Shown piece after piece: positions 1 through 11,921 of a DNA stretch of 64,000 nucleotides. A program made the position numbers and the translations under genes. The stretch is from Notolepis coatsorum. Its lineage: Eukaryota; Chordata; Actinopteri; Aulopiformes; Paralepididae. The stretch covers positions 125,147,937 to 125,211,936 of the forward strand of contig OZ020592.1 of assembly GCA_963971535.1 (NCBI GenBank), written 5' to 3'. Within the stretch, counting starts at the first letter, position 1, and every line of letters starts with the position of its first letter. The notes under the pieces were generated by a model. That model was given only the letters and a program-made list of their open reading frames with translations. It did no database searches and had not been told where the DNA came from.

Positions 1-670
1 TAGTTAGTTAGGGTTAGAGTTTTTTTTTCTAATTTTTTCTTCTTCATATATATCACATTTAAACACTTGTACATTGTATATTGTTAATTAATGCATGTGA
101 CTGCTACATTTGCATTCTGGTTGGATGCCAAACTTCTTTTCGTTGTACTGTACTTGTGCTGTGCAATGACAACACATTTGAGTCTAATCTAATCAAATTT
201 TATAGGCTACCGTCTCTATGGCTTTTTTATGGAGCTGCCAGTCAAAGTCCCCAGAGAGAGAGAGAGAGAGAGCGAGACTATGAATAGAAATGTGAATCCA
301 TTATTGAGTGCAGAGATTCGGGATGGTCTCTTCTGTCCCATTGGAGAGACAGAGTTGTCTTCGCAACATAAATAGCAACCGTTCCCTAAATGTGGAAGTG
401 TTACAATCTCCTCTCCTCTGCCTCCACTCCGGGACTCGGTTTAGTTTGATAAACGAGACATGCATATTAACATTCAACTGGTTGGCAAAACAGGTTAGGA
501 ACACATGCTGTTGGAAGGCAGGGGGCTTTCATTTGAGGTACTAACTACTGGGTCGGAACACCAGGCATGTTTTTTTTATTGTCTATTCTAGTAGAATATT
601 AGGCAGAATCTTGTGATTTTCAGTGAAAGAAAAAGACACACATGTGCTTTAAAACTGACCTATGGCTTCA
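1..670. other. Gene-free stretch, nothing recognised
   Basis: I see no gene, exon or full repeat here. A short GA run lies near 249-273. The first 30 bases resemble the stretch at 30483-30520 next to an L2-type LINE tail, but the match is too short to call. The small open frames have no recognisable product. Confidence 0.5.
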
Positions 671-671
671 C

Positions 672-747
<76 letters not shown>
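671..747. repeat. (TG)n microsatellite
   Basis: An almost pure TG dinucleotide run of about 38 units. It is followed by a short degenerate purine-pyrimidine stretch. Confidence 0.95.
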
Positions 748-748
<1 letters not shown>

Positions 749-1717
749 TGCGTGCGAGCATGCACATGTACAGTACGTGCAGAGCGCGACAGAGAATGTC
801 ACAGAAATCAAATGACCGCAAGTAATAAGTAATATCTCATTGACCTGTCATTAACTATTAGCTGACCTAATAGTTCTAGGAAACAAAATATATTGTGAAT
901 TCCTTTGACCTTTGACCTGAGGTGACACATGACTGGACTTGAACTTGAAGTTATATTTAGCAGCGCCGTGAAACACCATCCATGACACCTTGCCTGCATG
1001 TGGTTTTACACTCACGACTACGCAGATAGTCTCCCAGATGAGTCCATTCTTCTCTGTGTGTGTGTGTGTGCGTGTAATGCTATAATGTTTGTTTTATCAG
1101 GATCCCCATTGGCTGACGTCTTAGCGGAGTGGGTGGAGTCTTCCTGAGCCCCGCCCACAAGACACATAGACCATAATGCGATTCACAGTGTTGGTTATGG
1201 TTTACAACATAGCCACACTACACACACAGTCACCCATAGACATGGTATTACATGTTATGTATAAATTGCTTACATATCTGTTACACACACACACACACAC
1301 ACACACACACGTATATGGATTGCTACAGTACCTTACAATTTCATTGAGCTGCAAAACTGTTTAGTGTTTGGATGTGTGTGAGATGTGAGAAGTGGCCCTT
1401 TAAGGTCCGGCCAACCGACTCAAAGCGTGCGTCAGGGTTATGGTTATGTGCGTATGTAGTTCTGCAGTGGCTTTCCTCCTGTAGATCCACTGCACATTAA
1501 TAGGTACAGTATACTCCCTTTCTATGTAGAAAAAGAGATATATGCCAATACTCTGTGTCCCTTTATGTACAGCATAGTATTTTTATTGCACCACTGGTTA
1601 AAACAATATATTGACAAAAAGACACATGTATACACACAAAAAAAACTCTCTCACACACACGAGAAATTTAATGAACAATCATTGCAGTCACTCTCAGTCC
1701 ATCATTGCAGTCTCACC

Positions 1718-1751
<34 letters not shown>
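748..1751. other. Gene-free stretch with short microsatellites
   Basis: No gene or complete repeat is recognised. It holds a short (TG)n near 1056-1070, a (CA)n near 1284-1309 and an (AT)n run near 1718-1751 that abuts the next transposon. Confidence 0.5.
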
Positions 1752-2446
1752 TAAGGCTGTCAATGTTAACGCGATATTAACGCGTTAACTCCCGATTCTA
1801 TTAATGCCACTAATTTTTTTAACTCAAGATTAACTAAAAAAAAACAAAAAAAAAAAAAAAAAAATTTTTTTTTTTTAACTAGACTTCACTCAGGTGTATT
1901 ATTGATGCTCTCATTGATACTATGTTTGTTTCTGAAGTGTGTGTGTGTGTGTGTTGTGTGTGTGTGTGTGTGTGATATATAGAGAGAGAGGGGGGTGAGA
2001 GAGATGAGGAAGGGGCAAGAGAGAAAGAGAACTGGGAGAGTGTGTGTGTGAGGGAGAGAGGGGGGGGTGTGTGATTAATCAGCCCTTGTGTGGGTGAATG
2101 TAACAAGTTCCTAACGTTTTTTCCCCCTATTATTTCATGCACACTTTATTCATTGTTTTAAATTATTATTTTCTTTTAAGTTATTTTGTGCATCACTCTG
2201 TTTTGAATTTGATGCAAATTTGCAATGCATGAGGGTCATCCTTTTGTGTTAAATGGCTGCATAAAGCAAGCATTTGTTGACTCGCATGTTGATAAAGAGT
2301 ATTAAAACTTGGAACTTGAAAAAGATCTGTTTAAGGTAAAAAAAATAAAAAAATAAAAATGCGATTAATTTGCGATTAATCGCGAGTTAACTATGGACAA
2401 TCATGCGATTAATCGAGTTAAATATTTTAATCGTTTGACAGCACTA
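1752..2446 (+). mobile_element. Non-autonomous hAT-like transposon
   Basis: The left end starts TAAGGCTGTCAA and the right end, read on the minus strand, starts TAGTGCTGTCAA. Both match the common fish repeat with alternating GATTAATCGC motifs, which are dense at 2360-2440. Flanks on both sides are AT dinucleotides, so an 8-bp target duplication cannot be separated from background. The inside has GA and TG runs and no coding frame. A partial relative lies at 58117. Superfamily is from the terminus only. Confidence 0.6.
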
Positions 2447-2532
2447 ATATATATATAAACACTCTCGCACACTGTACACGTACACACAAATCATGCTTGA
2501 TCTACAAAACATAATGTCACAGGCACTTGACC

Positions 2533-3664
2533 ACTGCTGTAAGTGGTCTAACCCTAACACAACTGTAAGTGGTCTAACCCTAACACTGCTGTAAGTGGTC
2601 TAACCCTAACACAACTGTAAGTGGTCTAACCCTAACACAACTGTGAGTGGTCTAACCCTAACACAACTGTGAGTGGTCTAACCCTAACACAACTGTGAGT
2701 GGTCTAACCCTAACACAACTGTAAGTGGTCTAACCCTAACACAACTGTGAGTGGTCTAACCCTAACACAACTGTGAGTGGTCTAACCCTAACACAACTGT
2801 GAGTGGTCTAACCCTAACACAACTGTAAGTGGTCTAACCCTAACACAACTGTGAGTGGTCTAACCCTAACACAACTGTGAGTGGTCTAACCCTAACACAA
2901 CTGTGAGTGGTCTAACCCTAACACAACTGTAAGTGGTCTAACCCTAACACAACTGTGAGTGGTCTAACCCTAACACAACTGTGAGTGGTCTAACCCTAAC
3001 ACAACTGTGAGTGGTCTAACCCTAACACTGCTGTAAGTGGTCTAACCCTAACACAACTGTGAGTGGTCTAACCCTAACACAACTGTGAGTGGTCTAACCC
3101 TAACACAACTGTGAGTGGTCTAACCCTAACACAACTGTGAGTGGTCTAACCCTAACACTGCTGTAAGTGGTCTAACCCTAACACAACTGTGAGTGGTCTA
3201 ACCCTAACACTGCTGTAAGTGGTCTAACCCTAACACAACTGTGAGTGGTCTAACCCTAACACTGCTGTAAGTGGTCTAACCCTAACACTGCTGTAAGTGG
3301 TCTAACCCTAACACAACTGTGAGTGGTCTAACCCTAACACTGCTGTAAGTGGTCTAACCCTAACACAACTGTGAGTGGTCTAACCCTAACACAACTGTGA
3401 GTGGTCTAACCCTAACACTGCTGTAAGTGGTCTAACCCTAACACAACTGTGAGTGGTCTAACCCTAACACTGCTGTAAGTGGTCTAACCCTAACACTGCT
3501 GTAAGTGGTCTAACCCTAACACTGCTGTAAGTGGTCTAACCCTAACACTGCTGTAAGTGGTCTAACCCTAACACTGCTGTAAGTGGTCTAACCCTAACAC
3601 TGCTGTAAGTGGTCTAACCCTAACACTGCTGTGAGTGGTCTAACCCTAACACAACTGTGAGTGC
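2533..3664 (+). repeat. 26-bp minisatellite with telomere-like core
   Basis: About 43 head-to-tail copies of a 26-bp unit that always contains GTGGTCTAACCCTAAC. Two main unit types alternate irregularly: one begins ACAACTGTGAG, the other ACTGCTGTAAG. The right end is enriched in the second type. Each unit carries one and a half copies of CCCTAA, the vertebrate telomere hexamer, but not a pure telomeric run. Confidence 0.95.
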
Positions 3665-3740
3665 CCACGGTTGGGAGAAGCCATATTATGATCTGACTGT
3701 CATGCACTCGGCCTCGGCTGCCAGCCAGTGTGCATGCTTG

Positions 3741-4074
3741 CGTGTGTGTGTGTGTGTGTGTGTGTGTACTGGTATGGATGGCAGTGGGGAAAGTGATCGC
3801 AATATGCAATAAGAACCTTTCCCTCTGCACTTCACCCTCTCTCTCTACAGTATGTCTCTCTCTCTCTCCATCTCTCTCCCTCTCGCTCTCTCTACAGTAT
3901 GTATTTCTCCCTTTCTCCCTTTCTCTCTTCATATCTCTCTCTCCCTCTCTCTCTCCATGTATCCACCCCCCTCTCTCTCTGTCTCTCTCTCTCCCTCCCT
4001 CTCTTTCTCTCCCTCTTTCTCTCCCTCTCTCTCCATGTCTCCACCTCTCTCTGCCTCTCTCTCTCTCTCTCTCC
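3741..4074. repeat. (TG)n and CT-rich simple repeat
   Basis: A TG run at about 3741-3769 is followed by a degenerate CTCTCTCC-type pyrimidine tract at about 3835-4074. Frames on both strands read as runs of Ser/Leu/Pro or Arg/Glu and are not genes. Confidence 0.9.
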
Positions 4075-4247
4075 TGAATAAAGCTGCTAGTTCAGGTGAA
4101 AACCAGGGAGTTACTCTTTTATCCTCAGCCTTTTAAAGCTGACAGCAGCCGTGCTGACTAACCATAGACTAACATTGACTTAACACTGGACGGATACAAA
4201 CAAATTATCATGTAAAACTGAACAGGGCGAGCGAACACAAACACACA

Positions 4248-6129
4248 TGGGGGGGGGGGGGGGGGGGGGGGGGAGTACAGTACACAGTTCTTTTACTTAA
4301 GTAAAAGTAGAAATATCCAGATAAATGAGTACTCTGGTAAAAGTAAAAGTCCTCCATTCAAATTCTACTTAAGTAAAAGTAGAGAAGTATTTGCTATTAA
4401 ATGTACTTAATCTAAAGTAAAAGTATGCATTCTACATAACGTTAGTCTATTCCAGTGCTTGGGAGCATTCACTCCTCGATCCATTGACCTCTAAAGGTTG
4501 TGTTAAAGTGGTGTGTGGTCCAGTTATGCTGCTCTGATTAAAGGTTATGTTAAAGTGGTATGTGGTCCAGTTATGCTGCTCTGATTAAAGGTTGTGTTAA
4601 AGTGGTATGTGGTCCAGTTATGCTGCTCTGATTAAAGGTTACGTTAAAGTGGTGTGTGGTCCAGTTATGCTGCTCTGATTAAAGGTTATGTTAAAGTGGT
4701 ATGTGGTCCAGTTATGCTGCTCTGATTAAAGGTTATGTTAAAGTGGTATGTGGTCCAGTTATGCTGCTCTGATTAAAGGTTATGTTAAAGTGGTATGTGG
4801 TCCAGTTATGCTGCTCTGATTAAAGGTTATGTTAAAGTGGTATGTGGTCCAGTTATGCTGCTCTGATTAAAGGTTATGTTAAAGTGGTATGTGGTCCAGT
4901 TATGCTGCTCTGATTAAAGGCTATGTTAAAGTGGTATGTGGTCCAGTTATGCTGCTCTGATTAAAGGTTATGTTAAAGTGGTATGTGGTCCAGTTATGCT
5001 GCTCTGATTAAAGGTTGTGTTAAAGTGGTATGTGGTCCAGTTATGCTGCTCTGATTAAAGGTTACGTTAAAGTGGTGTGTGGTCCAGTTATGCTGCTCTG
5101 ATTAAAGGTTATGTTAAAGTGGTATGTGGTCCAGTTATGCTGCTCTGATTAAAGGTTATGTTAAAGTGGTATGTGGTCCAGTTATGCTGCTCTGATTAAA
5201 GGTTATGTTAAAGTGGTGTGTGGTCCAGTTATGCTGCTCTGATTAAAGGTTGTGTTAAAGTGGTGTGTGGTCCAGTTATGCTGCTCTGATTAAAGGTTAT
5301 GTTAAAGTGGTGTGCGGTCCAGTTATGCTGCTCTGATTAAAGGTTATGTTAAAGTGGTATGTGGTCCAGTTATGCTGCTCTGATTAAAGGTTATGTTAAA
5401 GTGGTATGTGGTCCAGTTATGCTGCTCTGATTAAAGGTTATGTTAAAGTGGTGTGTGGTCCAGTTATGCTGCTCTGATTAAAAGTTATGTTAAAGTGGTA
5501 TGTGGTCCAGTTATGCTGCTCTGATTAAAGGTTATGTTAAAGTGGTGTGTGGTCCAGTTATGCTGCTCTGATTAAAGGTTATGTTAAAGTGGTATGTGGT
5601 CCAGTTATGCTGCTCTGATTAAAGGTTGTGTTAAAGTGGTATGTGGTCCAGTTATACTGCTCTGATTAAAGGTTATGTTAAAGTGGTATGTGGTCCAGTT
5701 ATGCTGCTCTGATTAAAGGTTATGTTAAAGTGGTATGTGGTCCAGTTATGCTTCTCCGATTAAAGGTTATGTTAAAGTGGTGTGTGGTCCAGTTATGCTG
5801 CTCTGATTAAAGGTTATGTTAAAGTGGTATGTGGTCCAGTTACGCTGTTCTGATTATGTCCTCTTGAAGTTGACAGGCTTCAAATGTGAAAGTACACAAT
5901 ATACTTCATAAATTCTTGCCATGTTTTCTATACAAAATATTCTTCTTCAAAGTAACTAGTAACCGATGGGTTCAGATAAATGTAGTTGAGTAAAAAGTAC
6001 AATATTTTCTTTGAAATGTAGTGGAGTAAAAGTATAAAGTTCCCTAGATTGAAAATACTCACGTGAAGTACAAGTAGCTCGAAATTGTACAGTACTTGAG
6101 TAAAAATACTTAGTTACATTCCACCACTG
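4248..6129 (-). mobile_element. hAT-like element carrying an internal minisatellite
   Basis: The right end, read on the minus strand, starts CAGTGGTGGAATGTAAC and continues with motifs such as TTTTACTCAAGTACTGTAC, a hallmark of a widespread fish repeat. Matching AAGTAAAAGTAGA motifs occur at 4294-4420. The left terminus is replaced by a run of about 24 G at 4250-4273. The central 1.37 kb is a 47-bp tandem array. No transposase is seen. Confidence 0.6.
4493..5857 (+). repeat. 47-bp minisatellite inside the hAT-like element
   Basis: About 29 tandem copies of a 47-bp unit containing TTAAAGTGGTATGTGGTCC and ending GCTGCTCTGA. Copies differ mainly by A/G at two positions, so the array looks young and homogenised. 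Confidence 0.95.
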
Positions 6130-6271
6130 CGGACGGGGAACACCTGGGATGATTAACGACGAGATCCAGCTGGGAGGAGAAGAGACACATAGAACTGCAA
6201 ACCTAGACAGTGAACTAGACAGAGAACATACTTAACATAGAACTAGAGGACCTAGATAGAAACACAAGAGT

Positions 6272-6478
6272 GCGGCACAGTGGTGTAGTGGTTAACACTG
6301 TCGCCTCACAGCAAAAAGGTCCAGGGTTAGATTCCCGCTTGGGGACCAGGTTTCTGCGTTGCCAGGTACCCAGGTGGGGTATCTCCCAGGCCTTTCTGTG
6401 TGGAGTTTGCATGTACTCCCCGTGCTCACAAGGGTTTCCCCCCGATAACATTTGCATGCCGAATAAAGACTTCTAAAA
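6272..6478 (+). mobile_element. tRNA-derived SINE (HE1-like)
   Basis: Begins GCGGCACAGTGGTGTAGTGG, an A-box-like start, with a B-box-like GGGTTAGATTCCC near 6323. The body has CCTTTCTGTGTGGAGTTTGC and GGGTTTCC, standard for fish tRNA SINEs. It is one of three copies seen here (others at 16298 and, inverted, 61030). No clear target duplication is visible. Confidence 0.85.
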
Positions 6479-7537
6479 AGTCCTGCATTATTATTAAGAG
6501 GGTGGAGGACAAAGGCTACACGTGTGTGTGGGGTGGGGGGGGGTGCAAGGGAATGAGGGGTTGTTAGCCAGACTGGAAGAGATGAAGTTGAATCACACAA
6601 CGCTAATATTAAAGGCAGTGCTCAGGGGACGTCACATGACCATAACAGACAGGAAGTAGGTCACCGTTCTTGTCAGAGTTGTGGGTTCTATCTGCACTGA
6701 TTACCAAACATGCTGCTGTGGAGTCAAACCCTTTTGCAACTGATTTAGCAGTTAAGATAAATGCCTCATATTATTGTATATGCAACAGCTTGAGGGTGAT
6801 ATAGGTTGGTTGAGGAGAATTAGGAGTGTTGCTAAACCAATTTATGATCATCTGTTGACTCTGCCACACAAGGAATAGATGTAATAGATCAGGGGAAATA
6901 AAAACATAAATCACTGTATAGGTTTATATATATTGCCATTATTTATTCTCAGAAATACTCTAATTTCTTGGATTGGACCTTCTACTCTGCTCTCGGGTAA
7001 TCAATGCATTTTACAACCAAGTGAAGAAGGGTAACCAAAACAACCGTTCCTTTTAAACCAGAATAAAAGGAAGGTCTTCTCCCGTCTAAACTGGCCTGTG
7101 TTCAGCCTGGAAGAGGAAGGTCTTCTCCCGTCTAAACTGGCCTGTGTTCAGCCTGGAAGAGGAAGGTCTTCTCCCGTCTAAACTGGCCTGTGTTCAGCCT
7201 GGAAGAGGAAGGCATACAGGGGCGCTCCACAGGGGGACACCCTCAGACTAACCTGGCATGGTAACAGGATTAGCCCACAGGTCACAAGTGGTGTCACCTT
7301 ACAGGTTGACGTGGAGTCAAACGACTTCAATTTGCTCACTGACAATAATGTTGACGCTTTATAATTCGATGCCAGTTATTATGGAAAGGAGGTCATTGCT
7401 TTTGAGAAAGCGTCTTTATCAGATGGATAAATCCGAAGGAATGCTTCCTGGTGGGAGAGAGTCTGTAACGCTCCCAAATAGTATGCATTTATTTTTATTT
7501 CATGGTACAGGTACATAACCCCATTGAATATACTAGT
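6479..7537. other. Gene-free stretch with a three-copy 46-bp repeat
   Basis: A 46-bp unit holding GTCTTCTCCCGTCTAAAC is repeated three times at about 7071-7210. The rest is unrecognised. The giant minisatellite starts at the right edge. Confidence 0.6.
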
Positions 7538-10500
7538 GGTCCTATGTGTTCCTATATGTGTTCTAATGTGTTCTAATGTGTTCCTATGTGTGTTCCTATA
7601 TGTGTTCCTATGTGTGTTCCTATATGTGTTCCTATATATGTTCCTAAGTGTGTTCCTATATGTGTTCCTATGTGTGTTCCTATATGTGTTCCTATGTGTG
7701 TTCCTATATGTGTTCCTATATATGTTCCTGTGTGTTCCTATATATGTTCCTATATGTGTTCCTATATATGTTCCTATATGTGTTCCTATATGTGTTCCTA
7801 TGTGTGTTCCTATATGTGTTCCTATATATGTTCCTATGTGTTCCTATGTGTGTTCCTATATATGTTCCTATATGTGTTCCTATATGTGTTCCTATGTGTG
7901 TTCCTATATATGTTCCTATATGTTCCTATGTGTGTTCCTATATGTGTTCCTATATATGTTCCTATATGTGTTCCTATATGTGTTCCTATATGTGTTCCTA
8001 TGTGTGTTCCTATATATGTTCCTATATGTTCCTATGTGTGTTCCTATATGTGTTCCTATATATGTTCCTATATGTGTTCCTATATGTTCCTATATGTGTT
8101 CCTATATATGTTCCTATATGTTCCTATGTGTGTTCCTATATGTGTTCCTATATGTGTTCTTATATATGTTTCTATATGTGTTCCTATGTGTGTTCCTATA
8201 TGTTCCTATGTGTGTTCCTATGTGTTCCTATGTGTTCCTATATGTTCCTATATGTGTTCCTATATATGTTCCTATATGTTCCTATGTGTGTTCCTATATG
8301 TGTTCCTATATGTGTTCCTATATATGTTCCTATATGTGTTCCTATGTGTGTTCCTATATGTGTTCCTATATGTGTTCCTATATATGTTCCTATATATGTT
8401 CCTGTATGTGTTCCTATGTGTGTTCCTATATGTTCCTATATGTGTTCCTATATGTTCCTATATATGTTCCTATGTGTTCCTATATGTTCCTATATATGTT
8501 CCTATATATGTTCCTATATGTTCCTATATATGTTCTTATATATGTTCCTATATGTTCCTATGTGTTCCCATGTGTGTTCCTATGTGTGTTCCTATATGTT
8601 CCTATATGTGTTCCTATATGTGTTCCTGTGTGTTCCTATGTGTTCCTATATGTTCCTATATATGTTCCTATATGTGTTCTAATGTGTTCCTGTATGTTCC
8701 TATATGTGTTCCTATGTGTTCCTATATTATGCTCCTATATGTGTTCCTATGTGTTCCTATATGTGTTCCTATGTGTTCCTATATATGTTCCTATATGTGT
8801 TCCTGTGTTCCTATATGTGTTCCTATGTGTTCCTATATGTGTTCCTATATGTGTTCCTATATGTGTTCCTGCTATATGTGTTCCTATATGTGTTCCTATG
8901 TGTGTACCTATATATGTTCCTATATGTTCCTATATGTGTTCCTATGTGTGTTCCTATGTGTGTTCCTATATATGTTCCTATGTGTGTTCCTATATGTGTT
9001 CCTATATGTTCCTATATATGTTCCTATATGTGTTCCTATATGTGTTCCTATGTGTTCCTATGTGTGTTCCTATATGTTCCTATGTGTGTTCCTATATATA
9101 TTCCTATATGTGTTCCTATATATGTTCCTATGTGTTTCTATATGTGTTCCTATATGTTCCTATATGTGTTCCTATATATGTTCCTATATGTGTTCCTATA
9201 TATGTTCCTATGTGTTCCTATATGTGTTCCTATATGTGTTCCTATGTGTGTTCCTATATATGTTCCTATATGTTCCTATGTGTGTTCCTATATGTGTTCC
9301 TATATATGTTCCTATATGTGTTCCTATATGTTCCTATATGTGTTCCTATTATATGTTCCTATATGTTCCTATGTGTGTTCCTATATGTGTTCCTATATAT
9401 GTTCCTATATGTGTTCCTATGTGTGTTCCTATATGTTCCTATATGTGTTCCTATATATGTTCCTATATATGTTCCTATGTGTTCCTATATGTTCCTATAT
9501 GTGTTCCTATATGTTCCTATATGTGTTCCTATATATGTTCCTATATGTTCCTATGTGTGTTCCTATATGTGTTCCTATGTGTGTTCCTATATGTGTTCCT
9601 ATATGTGTTCCTATATATGTTCCTATATGTGTTCCTATGTGTGTTCCTATATATGTTCCTATATATGTTCCTATGTGTGTTCCTATATGTGTTCCTATAT
9701 GTGTTCCTATATGTTCCTATATATGTTCCTATATATGTTCCTATGTGTGTTCCTATATATGTTCCTATATATGTTCCTATATGTGTTCCTATATATGTTC
9801 CTATATATGTTCCTATGTGTTCCTATATGTTCCTATGTGTTCCTATATGTTCCTATATGTGTTCCTATATATGTTCATATATGTTCCTATGTGTGTTCCT
9901 ATATGTGTTCCTATATGTGTTCCTATATATGTTCCTATATGTGTTCCTATGTGTGTTCCTATATATGTTCCTATGTGTGTTCCTATATGTGTTCCTATAT
10001 GTGTTCCTATATATGTTCCTATATGTGTTCTTATGTGTGTTCCTATATGTTCCTATATGTGTTCCTATATATGTTCCTATATATGTTCCTATGTGTTCCT
10101 ATATGTTCCTATATGTGTTCCTATATATGTTCCTATATATGTTCCTATATATGTTCCTATATATGTTCCTATGTGTGTTCCTATATGTTCCTATATGTGT
10201 TCCTATATATGTTCCTATATATGTTCCTATGTGTTCCTATATGTTCCTATATGTGTTCCTATATGTTCCTATATGTGTTCCTATATATGTTCCTATATGT
10301 TCCTATGTGTGTTCCTATATGTGTTCCTATATGTGTTCCTATATATGTTCCTATATGTGTTCCTATGTGTGTTCCTATATGTTCCTATATGTGTTCCTAT
10401 ATATGTTCCTATATATGTTCCTATGTGTTCCTATATGTTCCTATATGTGTTCCTATATATGTTCCTATATATGTTCCTATATATGTTCCTATGTGTGTTC

Positions 10501-11602
10501 CTATATATGTTCCTATATGTTCCTATGTGTGTTCCTATGTGTTCCTATATGTGTTCCTATATATGTTACTATATGTGTTCCTATATGTTCCTATATGTGT
10601 TCCTATATATGTTCCTATGTGTGTTCCTATATGTGTTCCTATATGTGTTCCTATATATGTTCCTATATGTGTTCCTATATGTTCCTATATGTGTTCCTAT
10701 ATATGTTCCTATATATGTTCCTATGTGTTCCTATATGTTCCTATATGTGTTCCTATATGTTCCTATATGTGTTCCTATATATGTTCCTATATGTTCCTAT
10801 ATGTGTTCCTATATATGTTCCTATGTGTGTTCCTATATGTGTTCCTATATGTGTTCCTATATATGTTCCTATATGTTCCTATATATGTTCCTATATATGT
10901 TCCTATGTGTGTTCCTATATATGTTCCTATATGTTCCTATGTGTGTTCCTATATGTGTTCCTATATGTGTTCCTATATATGTTCCTATATGTGTTCCTAT
11001 ATGTTCCTATATGTGTTCCTATATATGTTCCTATGTGTGTTCCTATATGTGTTCCTATATGTGTTCCTATATATGTTCCTATATGTGTTCCTATATGTTC
11101 CTATATGTGTTCCTATATATGTTCCTATATATGTTCCTATGTGTTCCTATATGTTCCTATATGTGTTCCTATATGTTCCTATATGTGTTCCTATATGTTC
11201 CTATATGTGTTCCTATATATGTTCCTATATATGTTCCTATGTGTTCCTATATGTTCCTATATGTGTTCCTATATGTTCCTATATGTGTTCCTATATGTTC
11301 CTATATGTGTTCCTATATATGTTCCTATATGTTCCTATGTGTGTTCCTATATGTGTTCCTATATGTGTTCCTATATATGTTCCTATATGTGTTCCTATGT
11401 GTGTTCCTATATATGTTCCTATATATGTTCCTATGTGTGTTCCTATATGTGTTCCTATATGTGTTCCTATATATGTTCCTATATGTGTTCTTATGTGTGT
11501 TCCTATATGTTCCTATATGTGTTCCTATATATGTTCCTATATGTTCCTATATGTGTTCCTATATATGTTCCTATATATGTTCCTATATATGTTCCTATAT
11601 GT
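7538..11602 (+). repeat. Giant 12/10-bp minisatellite, block 1
   Basis: About 4.06 kb of head-to-tail units of TTCCTATATGTG, TTCCTATATATG, TTCCTATGTGTG (12 bp) and TTCCTATATG or TTCCTATGTG (10 bp). No unit contains a plus-strand stop in any frame, so frames of up to 1,363 codons stay open in all three forward frames and read as Cys-Ser-Tyr-Met, Val-Pro-Ile-Cys and Phe-Leu-Tyr-Val repeats. They are not genes. Confidence 0.97.
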
Positions 11603-11655
11603 AAGGGCCATTTGAGTGTTTTTGTTATGGATTATTATTATTAATATTATTATTA

Positions 11656-11712
<57 letters not shown>

Positions 11713-11921
11713 ATAGAAGGATACGATTTATGGGAATGTTATGATTTATCTGTATAGCCAATTGAATGTTCTCAGTTGTATTGTGGTGGTTCACGTGACA
11801 GGTGAATCTGCCACGGCACAGCTGATGACATAAATAGGTAATGGGAATCAGCTGTGGGCTGTAGCCACGGGGAAAGCATAATATTTTCTGACCGCTTTGG
11901 AAACACTTAGAATAGTCCATG
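11603..11921. repeat. Spacer A of a higher-order repeat
   Basis: A 319-bp non-array segment starting AAGGGCCATTTGAG with an (ATT)n run near 11638-11709, ending ATAGTCCATG. It is repeated almost exactly at 14191-14500. The difference I see is about 9 bp in the ATT run. Its source is not recognised. Confidence 0.9.

Noticed and set aside
2533-3664. True telomere end
   Set aside because: The CCCTAA hexamer is never in a pure run; the sequence continues with ordinary DNA on both sides.
6272-6345. Functional tRNA gene
   Set aside because: Has A- and B-box-like motifs but continues into a SINE body and exists in several copies.
7524-11644. Open frames of 1,363, 1,352 and 966 codons
   Set aside because: All three forward frames are open at once because the 10/12-bp units lack stops. 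The translations are pure repeat with no domain and no start context.
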